Assembly (NCBI GenBank): GCA_027922465.2 | Contig: BQMF02000271.1 | Coordinates: forward strand, 527,799 to 591,798 | DNA: 64,000 nt | Direction of reading: 5' to 3' | Source of the DNA: Turritopsis dohrnii | Taxonomy: Eukaryota; Cnidaria; Hydrozoa; Anthoathecata; Oceaniidae | Shown: piece by piece, positions 11,640 to 22,966 of the stretch | How the letters are laid out: every line of letters begins with the position of its first letter | Numbering within the stretch: position 1 is the stretch's first letter | Notes under the pieces: generated by a model | Told to the model about the DNA's origin: nothing | The model's database searches: none | What the model saw: the letters and a program-made list of their open reading frames with translations, nothing else | Made by a program: the position numbers and the translations under genes

Positions 11640-11774
11640 TAAGATGCACTATTTGTCTGCCTCAAGAACTTTTGAAGAGCCACAGCTGCCTGAACAAAAC
11701 ATTGTGAAGTTTGTTCTGTCATCAAGGAGACTGATTAGTTTTCGGACTGTTTCTCAGAGAATCATTACCATATA
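11640..11774. other. no feature seen
   Basis: Short spacer before the GIY-YIG frame; may be part of the same retroelement but too decayed to tell. Confidence 0.3.
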
Positions 11775-12120
11775 AAAGCAAACAATTTAAATTGTAATTC
11801 TAAGAATGTTGTATATTTACTACAATGTAAAGGATGTAAGAAACAGTATGTGGGTAGCACCACTACTAAATTCAGATTGCGTTTCAACAACTATAAATCT
11901 TGTAGTAGAAAACATGAGCAAGGAAAAACTGTTCCACAGGAGGTACTTCATGCTCATTTTAAAACGGAGGGTCGTAACGTTATGGGAGACAGGGAGTTTA
12001 TTGTGATAGACCAGGGCAACACACTTGATTCTGTACGGCGGAAAGAGTCTTTGGCAATATAAATTGAATACTTTTAAGCCAAACGGACTAAATGAGCATG
12101 AAGTAACATTCGACTATGGT
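11775..12120 (+). pseudogene. GIY-YIG endonuclease fragment of a Penelope-type retroelement
   Basis: The frame reads VVYLLQCKGCKKQYVGST, a GIY-YIG nuclease core with its preceding Cys pair, followed by RFNNYKSC and a conserved FIVIDQ block. In Penelope-like retroelements this domain nicks target DNA after the reverse transcriptase. The frame stops at 12060-12062, but a one-base shift near 12050 restores homology (WQYKLNTF, then GLNEHEV) to about 12115, so the copy carries a frameshift. No reverse transcriptase is left upstream. The AT-rich tail to about 12760 with a GATATC palindrome may be the element's 3' untranslated region. Confidence 0.7.
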
Positions 12121-14510
12121 TAATTTATTTTTTCACGGTTTTATATGGTGTTATTTGCGACATATTTAAAATATTTTAATTAAAATAGCTTTTGTTTAGA
12201 CAAATTCATACTGTGGCCTCCACTTTCTCTAGTGTTGAAGCTCATTAAGGTATTGCATACATTACGGAGCGTGATTGCTCCGATGCATTATAGGGAACCT
12301 ATTTTGTCATTGGTCAGGTCCAGAGAGTTTACCTGGTAGACCATCTTATATTTAGTGCCTCTATGTGTATTTATTTGTTTTCAAGTGTGCTTGTGTAAGG
12401 TTCATTTCCTCTCTCCTGTTACGAAGAATCGGGGTAGGTCGGAGTGACCATTCTGTATTACATTGTTCTTTTGCTTAAACTTTTTTTGTTCTGTGTTTTT
12501 CTCCTTCTGTGTTTTCAAGTCTTTTTTAGAAAATATGAGCAATTCGTTCTTGAGTACCATTATTTTATACAATCCTTTCAGTCGTCACACTCGAGTCTTT
12601 TATATCATTTTAACTGCACGCACATTCTTAACTTAATTGATCACGATCTTTATTCAAACCTAACTTCTTGTAAATTTTAGTTTTTAATTTTTTTCTCTAT
12701 ATAAACGTTCAACATTTGTATCATTTTTAACTTGATAAAGATATCTAAGATATCGAAAATTTGTAAAAAGATGTGTTTTTAATTGTTCATATGTATATAT
12801 GACTATATAGCTAGAGAGTCGTCTAGAAAACTATCATTGTTATTAACACACTGAATATAATCAAACAGACTTTACTAATAAATATTTCGACCATGCACAG
12901 TCAAGGAAGTTAAGACTGAGAGATTCAAGCTATAATGATGTGAAGCTCAGTTCTCGTGTTTGGAGTTCACGAGTTGGAATGTGCCCCACTTGGCTGCGTT
13001 ATTTAAATTTTTTATCTAAAATAATGTTGCCAACAATATTATTCTTTTTTAATCCACGTAGGATATCGTCTGAATTCTCCTGGGAAGTGCATTTTTCAGC
13101 GATCTGGCTGTTCCTTGTTTCAAAAATTTTTCTTACCCTCACACCCAACCATGGTGGGCCTATCGCGCATCACTGTCCAAGCAACCTGGTAAACAATAGT
13201 TCTTCAACTCAATCTTAAAAGTAGAAGCGGTAGCAGCTAAAAATCCTGAAATAAAGCCTGGACCATGTGCTACTTTTAAACTCGTCCTCTTGCGTTTATA
13301 ACACAATAGATGAGTTATGTCTGATGATAACATTTTCCGTGTTAAATTTGTAAAATGGCTTAATTATTCTTTGAAGCAGAATAGTTCTTAGGGAGGAACA
13401 GTATTTGAAAAAGACGAAGTTGCATTCGATTCCAAAATAAAGAAAAAAGTAAAGCAACATAAACTTGAACTTATGAATTGCATTGCATGAAGCACATCCT
13501 TTTGATTCCAAAAAAGTAAGAGAATTTTATTTGTTCAAAATTACAATTTCCTATTTAATCATAGGTCAAATTACGAAACATCAGTATTTTAGGCCCTTAT
13601 CAGTGGATTGCATCAGTTGAAAAGGTTTTTGATTGTTCCAAAGCATGTAGTAGAGACACTTGTTCGACTATGTTCTGTATGCAATTTGAATGCTTCACAA
13701 AACAAAAATCAGCCTTTGAAACTGATATTTTAATACAGTTTTCTACAATGATTACAGGTACATCAACTTTTGTTGATCACCTCCAGTCTTATCTATAAAA
13801 TGTCATCAAAATTTCTTTGTTTATGCACCGAATTAAAATTTGACTTGATTGGATAAAAGGTTTACTTGTTTCAGTGTGACACACTTACGAAAAAATGATT
13901 TACCTGTGTGATATTGTTAGTTAGCAAGCACACAGTTTAAGTTAATTGCAACATTGTTATGAATAAACTACATGGTTCACACAGTCTTCTCATTATGAGG
14001 TGCGATCTTGCTCGCTATAGGGCTTCTAGAGTTAGCTTTTCATCGCACACATAGATAGTCATTGTTAGAACTTTTAAAACTTTTTAAAAAAGCCTTCATC
14101 ACTGAATATTTCTTTGTTCCGTTTGTCTCCATTTAATACGAGTCTAATAATGTTTAATAAAAATAATAATGAACTGCAAGTTTGTAAGGTGCAGGTGGTA
14201 TTGCATAATCAAGTTCTTTAAATGGATGAACTGCTTGAAGCATCAATGCTGGAGAAACCATGGGGCCTTTCAATGCAATCAACGATGAGAATAGTTGTAT
14301 TTTGTATGCCATTGCCGATGTTACGCCAACAATATTGGCTGTTCGTCTAGGTCACAAAGGCTCTAACTAGATATGTACCAACAGAAAGTCTAGTGCTATT
14401 TTAGTGCCACAGGTTCCATTGAGAATAATACTTTTTCAGGTTTACTTGCATTCTTAAAACACCAGGTTGGCAATGTAGTTGGTCTACAGCCAAAGAAAGG
14501 AGTAATCGAT
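12121..14510. other. no gene seen
   Basis: The first 600 bp are probably the 3' tail of the Penelope-type fragment; the rest is AT-rich with no coding pattern. The frame at 12940-13218 has no recognisable domain and I do not call it. Confidence 0.4.
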
Positions 14511-14801
14511 TGTGCAGCGATGGTGTAGTGGTTAGTACCTTTGAGTGCAACTGCTGCGACCCGTGTTCGAGTCCAGTCATGTGGTATCTCAATACACCAC
14601 TCCGATGCGCTTTAAAAGCAGCGTATCAGCCCATTAGGAGCCATCCACTGACTGCACACTGGCCTTCGGGCAAGTTAGAGCAATGCTATACGTATCTCTG
14701 GCGGTAAGTCAACTAACAGTTGCAAGTCGGCGGGCGGAAGAACCCACCATTACGGATGGAAGCCCAAGGACTAAAAACTCCTGTGACTTACTTACTTACT
14801 T
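14511..14801 (+). repeat. tRNA-derived SINE
   Basis: The head is tRNA-like: GCAGCGATGGTGTAGTGGTTAG contains an A box (14521-14536) and GTTCGAGTCC at 14564-14573 is a canonical B box, together forming an internal RNA polymerase III promoter. An unrelated body of about 200 bp follows and the copy ends in (CTTA)n/(ACTT)n at 14785-14801. Size and architecture are typical of a SINE; the partner LINE that would recognise this tail is not identified. Confidence 0.8.
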
Positions 14802-15655
14802 GGGAGTGGATACAGTCTTTTCATCTAAACCTTTTTGTCACCGTTAATGGCTCATGAAGTAAAATCCATTTGTAGTAGCCCACATTGTCTGGTGCATTCA
14901 GAAACAAAGATAGAAACCACCATGCCACAAATAAAGGAAAATGAATCACCAAAAATGAATCACGTACCGTGACTGATACAATTCCAGATGGTAAGTATAT
15001 AAATGCTAAATGTTAATACCGTAAGTCTGATACCAAAAACCCTTTTGTTTTTTACAGATTTGGTTTCGTTGGCATCAGTTTAACATGGTCTTCTCAATTG
15101 ATTACTTCCTATCCCATGATTTTCCTTACAATATTTGACTGATTGATTATTTCACAAATATTTCTTTTTGGGATTACTGAGATTCTATCAGCCAACACAG
15201 CATATCGAACGTAAATAGGGACACCAATTCAGCAGACAATGGTGAAAACGTTGTCATTTACATTACCTGTTACATCAATCTACCCACAGACAACATTCTT
15301 TAACATTTCTAATTTCATATGTCTTGCAGAAAATCAATTATTGAAAGCAGCTGAAGTTTTAATAGAATTGTCAGAACTTTGCTCCATGGAATGCAGTGAA
15401 GGTTTTTGTCTTTATAGAATAAACAAGCCTTCTCTCCACTGAAAATTTAGAACATACAAAATCCAATAAAATCATGACTTTCTTTAGATACAGGAATAGA
15501 TACTCAAACGTATAACTGAAAACATCAAACATCAACAAATAAAGAAGGTAAGTGAATATTTTGGAATAAATAGTTGCAAAATGAAACTTTGAATTTGGAA
15601 TTTTTCCAAATGCTATTTGCCATTTCTCAATATGTCTATTATAAAAACATCCCAT
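14802..15655. other. no gene seen
   Basis: AT-rich spacer; the short frames present have no recognised domain. Confidence 0.4.
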
Positions 15656-16155
15656 TCTGAAGATTCATCATCTACAGATGATAACAGCAGTGGTGAAGAA
15701 ATTCCATCTGAATATCATGCCTTTGTAGAAAAGCAAGGTACGATTATATTTCAACGATATCAAGCCAGCTACTATCTTAGCACATGTTTTTAAACGGTAT
15801 ATCATATCTTACTTTACATTAAGTGTGTGTGTGTGTGTGAAAAATTGTTTTAGCATTGTGTTCATTCATGTCAATGACGGGTGAACAGGAGCAGCACGTG
15901 CTCACAAAGGGAATTCTGGATTCAGCAGTTGATGAACAAGTTGATATAACAATTTTGGAAAACCATTGTGATCCTCAATGCTTCCGTGAATTGCAAAAAA
16001 ACATCAAAATGAAAAAAGAAAAGGGTAATTGGCACCGTGGAACCTGTCTGAAGAAGCTTTCCGGCCGAAGCATCATGTGTGACCGCTGTTTAAATCGGAG
16101 CCACTGGTTTAACAAAAAACCAAAAGGGGATTGGTTAGGCTATGGGTACATTTAA
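15656..16155 (+). CDS. possible exon pair with a PHD-finger-like end
   Basis: Two open pieces look like neighbouring exons. The first, about 15656-15737, is acidic and Ser-rich (SEDSSSTDDNSSGEE) and ends at a GTACG donor. The second follows a TTTTAG acceptor at about 15853 and runs to TAA at 16153-16155. Its end has the spacing of a PHD zinc finger (IMCDRCLNRSHW then KPKGDW), a fold that usually binds histone tails, but the closing cysteines are absent, so it is truncated or decayed. A further exon-like 35-bp piece rich in Arg codons lies at 16376-16410. Product unknown; transposon-linked PHD proteins are one possibility. Confidence 0.3.
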
Positions 16156-17500
16156 AACGAACCAACAGGTATAACATACTTTAACCGATTTTAATTTAAA
16201 CGGCATGTTTTCTCCTAGCTAATATATCCAACCTTGTTTTATGTAAAAATCACTCTGCAATGAACTTCAAAAATTTGATTCAATAAGTTCACACAGTCAG
16301 TCAAAACTTATATTGCAAACTCTGTGAATAAAACGTATTTATTTCTTTGTGAACAATTAAAGATGTATTATTTTAGAGCGTCGGAGACGGCAACAGCTTT
16401 ATAAAAAAGGTAATTGAAAATTGAAAGGTAAAACTCTTCTAACGATACTTACTGTCATTACAAGTCTACCATACTAAAATAATATAATTTACCGATAACA
16501 TTGACAATTAATTTGGTTTTGCAGCCACCGAATAGTCTCAAGCAAATGATAGGAGAGATTTATGGGACACCTTTCTTCATGAAAAGTACGATGATGGAGT
16601 GATCAAAATGCTTCTAACAACAAAAATCAAACGCTTGAAATGACAAAGTACTGAGCTAAAAACATTGTCGAAGATTACTGCGATCTAAAGAAGTGCGATC
16701 CAGATTTTTACAAAATGCATTTGGGAAATCAAAATCTTGACTCTGGAACGATCACCGTCTTTTTGAGGAAAAAATTCCCAAGAGAAGTAAAATTTTCCAG
16801 TCGAAATAGAAATAAAATATCATACATAACAACAAAGCTGATAACATTATTGAAGGAAAAGAATGCACAAATAAAACACATATATTTATATAATATTCTG
16901 CCGTCCATAAACAAGAAGATGACATTGGGCAGGTCTGTCCCTTATTTGAATTGACACTTTGTAATAATGTAGTAGAGTGGCAACTAATTACTGTAAAGCT
17001 GGAAATTGCTTTAAATGTTTATAAAACCCCACTCACTCAGACCTTGAGCATTGTAACAATTGCCTCACAAAGAGGGGTACCTAAATTACAAAAATATAAG
17101 GGGTTTCTTAAGGAAAAAAGAAAATACCATTATTTTCTTTTATTAAGTGGATATTTCAGGAAGGAATGAAGTTATTGAGTTCATTTTTTCTCCGAACTAT
17201 CATATATACCTTAGATTTTTAAAATATCAAAACATTTCATGGAAAAAACAATTCTGGGAGTTTTACATAATTAAAGATGGTGAATATTTATTCATACAAC
17301 CCTTAAATTAAACATTTTTGCCCAATTATTTCTGTTTTTTCTACCTTAGCCTGTGTTTTACTGCATCAGATCTTCGCAGCTTCACAGTAATAACATAAAA
17401 AGCTACTTTAAGTATGAACTCACTCCAGTCCCAACTTCAATATTCTTAGATAACTTTATGAGAAAGCCAAACAAAGCAGCACAAAGCCTCTCAATTAAAA
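16156..17500. other. no gene seen
   Basis: AT-rich sequence. The frames at 16715-16954 and 16951-17169 show no recognised domain. Confidence 0.4.
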
Positions 17501-17895
17501 TTTAATGATTATGTATATCAAATATGTTTAACAGCAGGAAGGAAACTTAGTGTTCTTAGCAGAATGGCAAAATACTTAAGCTGGGATAAATGCAGAATTC
17601 TTTTTAAAGCATTCTTTGAATCTCAATTCCGTTACTGTCCCCTTGTGTGGATGTTTCATAGTCAAAAACTAAACAATAAAATAAATAACCTACATGAAAG
17701 GGCTCTAAGGTTAGTTTATGATGATAATATATCAACATTTACTGACTTATTAGTAAAAGATGGTAGTGTCACTGTACACCATAGAAATATTCAGCAGGTA
17801 GCTATTGCCATGTTTTAGATTAAACAAGGCCTGTTTCCTGGTAATATGAATGATTTATTTCTTCAAGAAAGCAGGTCCAATACAGATTTGTATCC
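17501..17895 (+). pseudogene. LINE reverse transcriptase, C-terminal fragment
   Basis: The frame contains the end of a non-LTR retrotransposon reverse transcriptase: ESQFRYCPLVWMFHS, LNNKINNLHERALRLVY and a block ending HHRNIQQVAIAMF. This order is typical of CR1/L2-like and related LINEs. A TAG at 17816-17818 interrupts the frame, which continues for another 25 codons (LFPGNMNDLF) until it meets Helitron sequence on the opposite strand near 17896. The catalytic FADD region is not present. Confidence 0.75.
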
Positions 17896-17985
17896 CCTTA
17901 AGAAGATTTTGACCGTTAAAAACGACACGAAACAATCACTCTCTAAACTAAAAACTGGATGCACAGCACATATTAGGCTATAGAC
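17896..17985 (-). mobile_element. Helitron 5' end fragment, minus strand
   Basis: Read on the minus strand, it starts TCTATAGCCTAATATG at 17985 and continues GTGCTGTGCATCCAG and GGTCAAAATCTTCTTAA, matching the 5' end at 8387. It abuts the 3' end of another minus-strand Helitron with no spacer and has cut the LINE fragment. Confidence 0.65.
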
Positions 17986-18475
17986 CAGTATCCCGTGTAA
18001 AAAATTTTTACTGTTGCATTTCTCAAAACGACGCATCGCTCACACCCGTGTCGAACATTTATCATAATCGGCGCTGTGCATACCACTTCTAATTTAGGGA
18101 GTGAAATATTTAACTTTTTTTAAACGGTTTTTCCTACATATTTGACGTAAGGCTACCCAGAGGAGGCACTATTTTTTAATCTAACGTCATTATTAAAATG
18201 TCGTAAGATTTCAGTTCATCGTGAAAAGAGAAAGAGGTGATTACGAAACATAAATTGTAGATTTTGACACAGACACAAAAAAACCTCATGTCACGATGGA
18301 TGAAGTGGCTGCTGTATTTGTTGGTTAAGATGGCGCATAGCAAAGGGCAATAGGTGGGAATTTTGTTCTTACAGTCTTTAATGATAATGGGTGGTAAACA
18401 AAGCTGCCTTGGCGTGTAGTGAAAAATAAAAACGCCAAAGGAAATATGAATGATAAATTGAATTATACCTGCTAA
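17986..18475 (-). mobile_element. Helitron 3' half, minus strand (same family as 49826-51485)
   Basis: The reverse complement matches 50977-51485 almost throughout, including the hairpin region GTAAAAATTTTTTAC and CACGGGATACTGG (the terminal CTAG is changed to CTGG). The 5' half is missing: homology stops abruptly near 18475, where a plus-strand fragment of another Helitron family begins. It carries the Rep-gene-derived segment at 18293-18338. Confidence 0.75.
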
Positions 18476-18716
18476 CGGCGATAGGGTGACAAGAAATTTG
18501 GGTCTAATTTTTTGTGGGGACGGTATGATCGACGATATCTCTGTAATGGTTGGTCGTAGCAAAATTTTCCCATACATTTTTTTGATCAGTTTTTTGAGCC
18601 CTATAACATGGGCACACTTATTATTGCCGATTACTTAGTTTTATTTTTCGTGAAATCTGAAGATGACACAACGCATTCTGAACATGGGCGGCGAGCGACG
18701 CCGCCTTGGCGGCTAG
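18476..18716 (+). mobile_element. Helitron family B, 3' fragment
   Basis: Shares the phrases ATATCTCTGTAA, GTTGGTCGTAGC, CATACATTTTTTTGATCAG and the end GAACATGGGCGGCGAGCGAC, hairpin GCCGCC-TT-GGCGGC, CTAG (18713-18716), T. The 5' half is missing. The same 3' end closes the autonomous copy at 60884. Confidence 0.75.
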
Positions 18717-19059
18717 TGGACAATTATTTGCGTAACATCAAAGCAAATAAAGCGCAAGAGAAGCTTCTTGAAATAAACAGTTTACACCCTTCACTAAAGT
18801 TTACGATGGAAGAATAAAACGATAGATCTCTACTGTTCTTGGACATGCTTATAAAACGGACAAGACGATGATGTTCTTACAGTATCGCGAAAAGTTAACC
18901 GAACGATTGCGAAATTCCCTTACCAGATTGAACGCTCTATGCAAAGTTATATTAACTTTACAAAAGCTGAAAACTGTCCTACCATCACTAAAACCACCAG
19001 TGGAAAAAGCTCTTCAAAGTGGCGTAATAATTTTTGAAAAAAATGCTTTGAAAGTTTAA
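18717..19059 (+). pseudogene. retroelement reverse transcriptase fragment (Penelope/LINE-like)
   Basis: In one frame, the segment INSLHPSLKFTMEE, ended by TAA at 18815-18817, followed after the stop by LLFLDMLI, is the conserved finger region of reverse transcriptases that end in GIY-YIG or similar domains. In the frame at 18868-19059, LPSLKPPVEKALQSGVI is the linker that normally precedes the GIY-YIG motif. The middle of the domain is deleted between the two. It sits between two family B Helitrons. Confidence 0.5.
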
Positions 19060-19084
19060 GGATATAACATTCTGAGACACACCG

Positions 19085-19509
19085 TCTATATATCAATAGC
19101 CAATTCCCTGTCTGTCACGCAAAATGGTAGATTTAGTTGTGAGAGTGATTATTTTATTTTATTTTGCATGACCTCAGTGTGAAACCATTCTATTGAGACC
19201 CTAATCAAATGCAACGTTTAGGAAAAATTATCTTGGTAACCAATAGGGATAACTGATGTTTTTTGGGGTCTGAGATATTAGCCATGTGGTGACGAAAAAA
19301 TTTGCGCACAAAATTTTGGGGACGGGGCTATATGACGTCATAAGAACATTTGATTGATGGTATCAGAGGTACCAGAGGTTGTGACTTCGAATCTGCTTCT
19401 GGTTGAACACAAGTTGTACGAGCCGTTTATAAGGAAATTTGACGTTTATTGATACAGTGATACAGAGCAGGTGGACATGGGCGGCGAGCGACGCCGCCTT
19501 GGCGGCTAG
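19085..19509 (+). mobile_element. short non-autonomous Helitron, family B
   Basis: 425 bp. It starts TCTATATATCAATAGCC and ends GCCGCC-TT-GGCGGC with CTAG at 19506-19509, followed by T. The internal phrase GTCACGCAAAATGGTAGA recurs at 24738, 25584 and 40798. No coding capacity. Confidence 0.75.
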
Positions 19510-19779
19510 TTTAGTTAAGAATGATGGTGGGAAAGCTTTCAGTGGAGGAAAAAAGCTTACTACAATCAAACCATTTGCACAATGTGATGGTTCACACAAT
19601 AAGCCATAACATCCGTTATTCATTTGTTCAAGGGTTATGTCATCCGGAGCAGAAATTTAAATCAAAACCACCTTAACAAGTTTGGGATTGTCTCCACAAA
19701 GATACTGGCGAGGTTGTTACTGGTGACTGTGCATGCACAGCAGGGTAAGTAGTAGTAGTAGTAGTTTATTTATTTTTCA
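19510..19779. other. no gene seen; (GTA)n run
   Basis: Spacer ending in a (GTA)n microsatellite at about 19749-19766, next to the MITE. Confidence 0.4.
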
Positions 19780-19909
19780 TACTCTTCTGTGCTTAATTGT
19801 AGGGGGGGTCTATTAAGCAGGGGGGGCGGGTGTTGCGGAAAAATATCCATAAAATGGGGGGGTCAAAATGAAATGAACCAAGGGGGGATTCAGATATTTT
19901 ACACAAAAT

Positions 19910-19941
<32 letters not shown>

Positions 19942-20318
19942 GGAAATAAAGTGGGGGGGGGATGGGTTCAATTTTCAATTTGCTTACTTGGTATTTTGTT
20001 TTGGAACTGTCACTTTCTTAAGTACTTAGAAGTATATTTTCATGTTATTTTGTTCAGATATGGTACCTAGTACTTTATATTTTTAACCCTGTATATAAGA
20101 AAAAAGAAAAAGTTGTGTTTTGAATTTAAAATTTTAATCAAATTTTTGTGTTCTGGAGCCAAAAAAGCATAATATGGGGGGGTTATTAATAAAGTGTGGG
20201 GGTGGTTTAACTGACTAAATTTCATAAAATGGGGGGCTCATTATAAAATGATTTCGGGGGTGAAAAAATCGAAAAAATGGAAAATGACCCCCCCCCTACA
20301 ATTAAGCACAGAAGAGTA
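19780..20318. mobile_element. G-rich MITE with 30-bp terminal inverted repeats
   Basis: TACTCTTCTGTGCTTAATTG followed by TAGGGGGGG at the left end (19780-19808) is mirrored by CCCCCCCTACAATTAAGC and ACAGAAGAGTA at the right end (20288-20318). The 539-bp element has no coding capacity. The interior repeats a motif of the form AAAATGGGGGG many times and contains an uninterrupted run of 31 G (19910-19940). The superfamily was not identified. Confidence 0.75.
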
Positions 20319-20460
20319 CAAATCTGGTCCTGTGTTGATCTCTAATTGTTTAAACCATTAGAATTTCTTAGCAATTATCTAAAAGTGTTATCATTAAAAG
20401 CTGTACAGTGTTCCATCTTCTAAAATATTTCATTTTACAAATTATATATTTAGAGTTGCC

Positions 20461-21753
20461 AGCTACTGTAAACACGTAGGAGCAATGCTTTGGTATGTAG
20501 AAGAGCAAGTCAGACTAGGAAACAACAAAACATGCACATCAAAAAAACAGCAGTAGAGTATTCCTTCAAAAAAACAACAAGAATTGCATCAACTGGATTT
20601 ATTGAACAATATATCGGTCAAAAAACCAAAAGCAGTCGGTGTATTTTCACCAGTCTCCTCTTGTGCCCTGAAAAGAACCAGCCGGGCTAATCTTGACCCT
20701 CGGCCGTTGAAAGACAGGAAAGTTACTCCCTTGTCAGAAAAGGACATTGATCGTCTAGCGGACATTACAAATGGCAACAGTGGCATAGTCAACTGATGAG
20801 GACAGAGAGAACCCTGCTAGAAAATCTTGAATTTCCAGCAATTAATGTCACTGTAGAAACTTCAGAACACATAAATTTACCCAAGCCATTAAGCTATTTT
20901 TGTCATGTTACAGAATATGCAAAATTTTTGAAATGTATTTCACTATCATTGAAGCAGAGAGATGCTGTTCAAACTGCGACCGCCAAGCAGGCAGAGAGTG
21001 ACAAGTGGTGTGAATACCAGCGTGATCGAATTACTGCTTCAAAATTTAAAGTTTGTGTCAGAAAAGTGAGTGATGAGGGCACAGTTATTAATGCAGATAA
21101 AACAAAGTCAGTTATCTCCAATGTGTGTGGATATTATCCTAGAGTTGTCACAAAAGAAACACGTTGGGGAACAGCCAATGAACCCATAGCTAGACAAAAC
21201 TACATTAAAAAAAGTGAAACATCTCCATAAGAACTTTACGGTTGTTGAGCCTGGATTTCTTATGAATTTGGAATTCCCGTTTATTGGAGCAAGCCCAGAT
21301 GGTTTGATTAATTGTTCCTGTCATGAACCTGGGGTCTTGGAGATAAAATGCCCTTGGTCATCACGGGATCTGTCAATTGCAGAATATGCCAAGTTAAATG
21401 AATCTTGTTTGGAAATAAAGTCTGGTAGAGTTCAACTGAAACGCGACCACAGCTATTATTATCAAATTCAATGGCAGATGTTGTGCGCCAATAGAAAGTG
21501 GGGTCATATTTTCGTTTGTACAGCTGAAGACAATTATTTAGAAAAGCCTGAATACAACGAGACACTAATGAATGAAGCTATAGTGAAAGCTAAAATTGCA
21601 TTCAAAGAGTTGATTTTTCCTGAAAGCACTTCTCGTAAATTGAAATCTGACATTGACGATGAGAAATGTGTTAGAAAACTTTTGCACGATATTATTGATA
21701 TTGTTGACATGGAAATGTCACATCATCTAGATTTTAGTATTGAGTTTTCTTAG
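20461..21753 (+). pseudogene. SWIM-finger/YqaJ-type nuclease of an ISL2EU-like element
   Basis: A SWIM-like Cys-Cys-His end (CKHVGAMLWYVEEQ) begins at 20467. The same frame stays open to 20796 apart from TAG at 20554-20556, probably an altered Trp codon. The frame then shifts to 20796-21230 and again, in an A-run at about 21207-21213, to the frame ending at 21753. The YqaJ-like nuclease region has its expected pieces: YQRDRITASKF, RWGTANEPIARQNY, GASPDGLI, LEIKCPWS and YYYQIQWQMLC; the Asp of SPDG and the Glu and Lys of EIK are the metal and catalytic residues of this fold. YqaJ-type exonucleases of this kind accompany the DDE transposase of ISL2EU DNA transposons, and a DDE frame of that kind lies convergently at 22967-23925. 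Broken by at least one stop and two frameshifts. Confidence 0.75.
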
Positions 21754-22966
21754 ACCTTGAAGAATTACATTTTAATATTGAGTTTTCTCAGACATTTATG
21801 CTTTTTCTCGTGTTTTTCTTTAATTTGAGAAACGTTTCAGATAGCTGTATATTAAGATTTTACTGTTTTCTAGTTTATACTTCCATATCTTTGTCAATAA
21901 AACGTGCAAAATAAAAGGATAATGGTTCTTTTGACAAAATCCTTTCTTTTTGTAATATATTTGTATATATATTTAAGGTTTTTGTAAATAGTTTGTTAAC
22001 TTTTTTGTATGTTAATTATCAATAATCGATCATAGTGAAAAAAATGTTTGTTTAATGTTTCTAACCTACTCTGGTTTGGTTCCAATTTTCTATCTCATAA
22101 TCATAGGTTTGTAAAACTTAAGAAATAGAAAATGGAAATATAAATGCTTAAGGTGTGTTCTTTCCGGAAGTTTTGAAATGGAATACAGAATAAAAAATTA
22201 TGTTGCTGTGAAATGTGTTAGTTCTTTTGGCATTGAGTGAAAATCTGGAAAAACATATCTCCCACAAACCACTTCGGAGAAATGAAACATATTTGAAAAA
22301 GTGGCAGGAAACCTCGCTCATGATATTCAACTTTGATGAGGAGTAAACTTGTTTATTATCGAGGATCTAAAAACTCGCAGGAAACTTCCCAATCTAGTTT
22401 TTTAATAATGAGTAATCGTGTCATTTTGGCTAAGACAAGGAATATCAGTATGTTTGTTTTAAACTATATATTAGCAAAAATTAGTAAAAGATTTACAAGA
22501 TAACCATTGACAGCTGAAAAAAAGTGATTCCTCAACTTCCCTCAAAATAAATACTACTTTTGAACAAAAAGGTCCAACAGAAAGAGGTTTTCCCTGTGCT
22601 TTTCATTCAGACAACAAAAGAAAATTAGATAGAATAGAAAAAAGGGGGAAAAAAGCACTAAGTACACTCTTTTTTACGTATAAGCAAAATGTTTATTAGC
22701 ATACTAAGGCTCAATCCTCAAACATAAGCATAATACTAAGGGAATATCTCCAGCTTCCGAGATGGTGCCAATAACAATAGAAAATATTTTCAGTGGGTAT
22801 CATTCCATGTCTTTTTCTAAAAACTAAGCATGTTGCTAGTCATAGTTTGAGGTTCAAAAAAAATCTTAAGCATATAGAGCCTTGTCTGAAATTAAAAGTG
22901 TATCAATATTTTCCAAACCTTAGTAGTCTAGTTAAATTGTGCCTACAATATAATACATGACAACAT
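21754..22966. other. no gene seen between the convergent transposon genes
   Basis: AT-rich sequence separating the YqaJ-type gene from the minus-strand transposase. Probably internal spacer of the same element. Confidence 0.4.

Noticed and set aside
12940..13218. 92-codon frame as a gene
   Set aside because: No domain, no homology recognised, low-complexity hydrophobic stretches in AT-rich DNA.
14511..14590. A functional tRNA gene
   Set aside because: A and B boxes are present, but the acceptor and anticodon stems do not pair and a SINE body and simple tail follow.
18176..18577. Frame of 133 codons on the minus strand, similar to 50908-51237 on the plus strand
   Set aside because: Both are copies of the same Helitron 3' segment, and the frame runs antisense to the Rep-derived piece. 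No domain, so not called as a gene.
19789..20070. Gly-rich frame at the G-tract
   Set aside because: Product of the G-run inside the MITE; no coding evidence.
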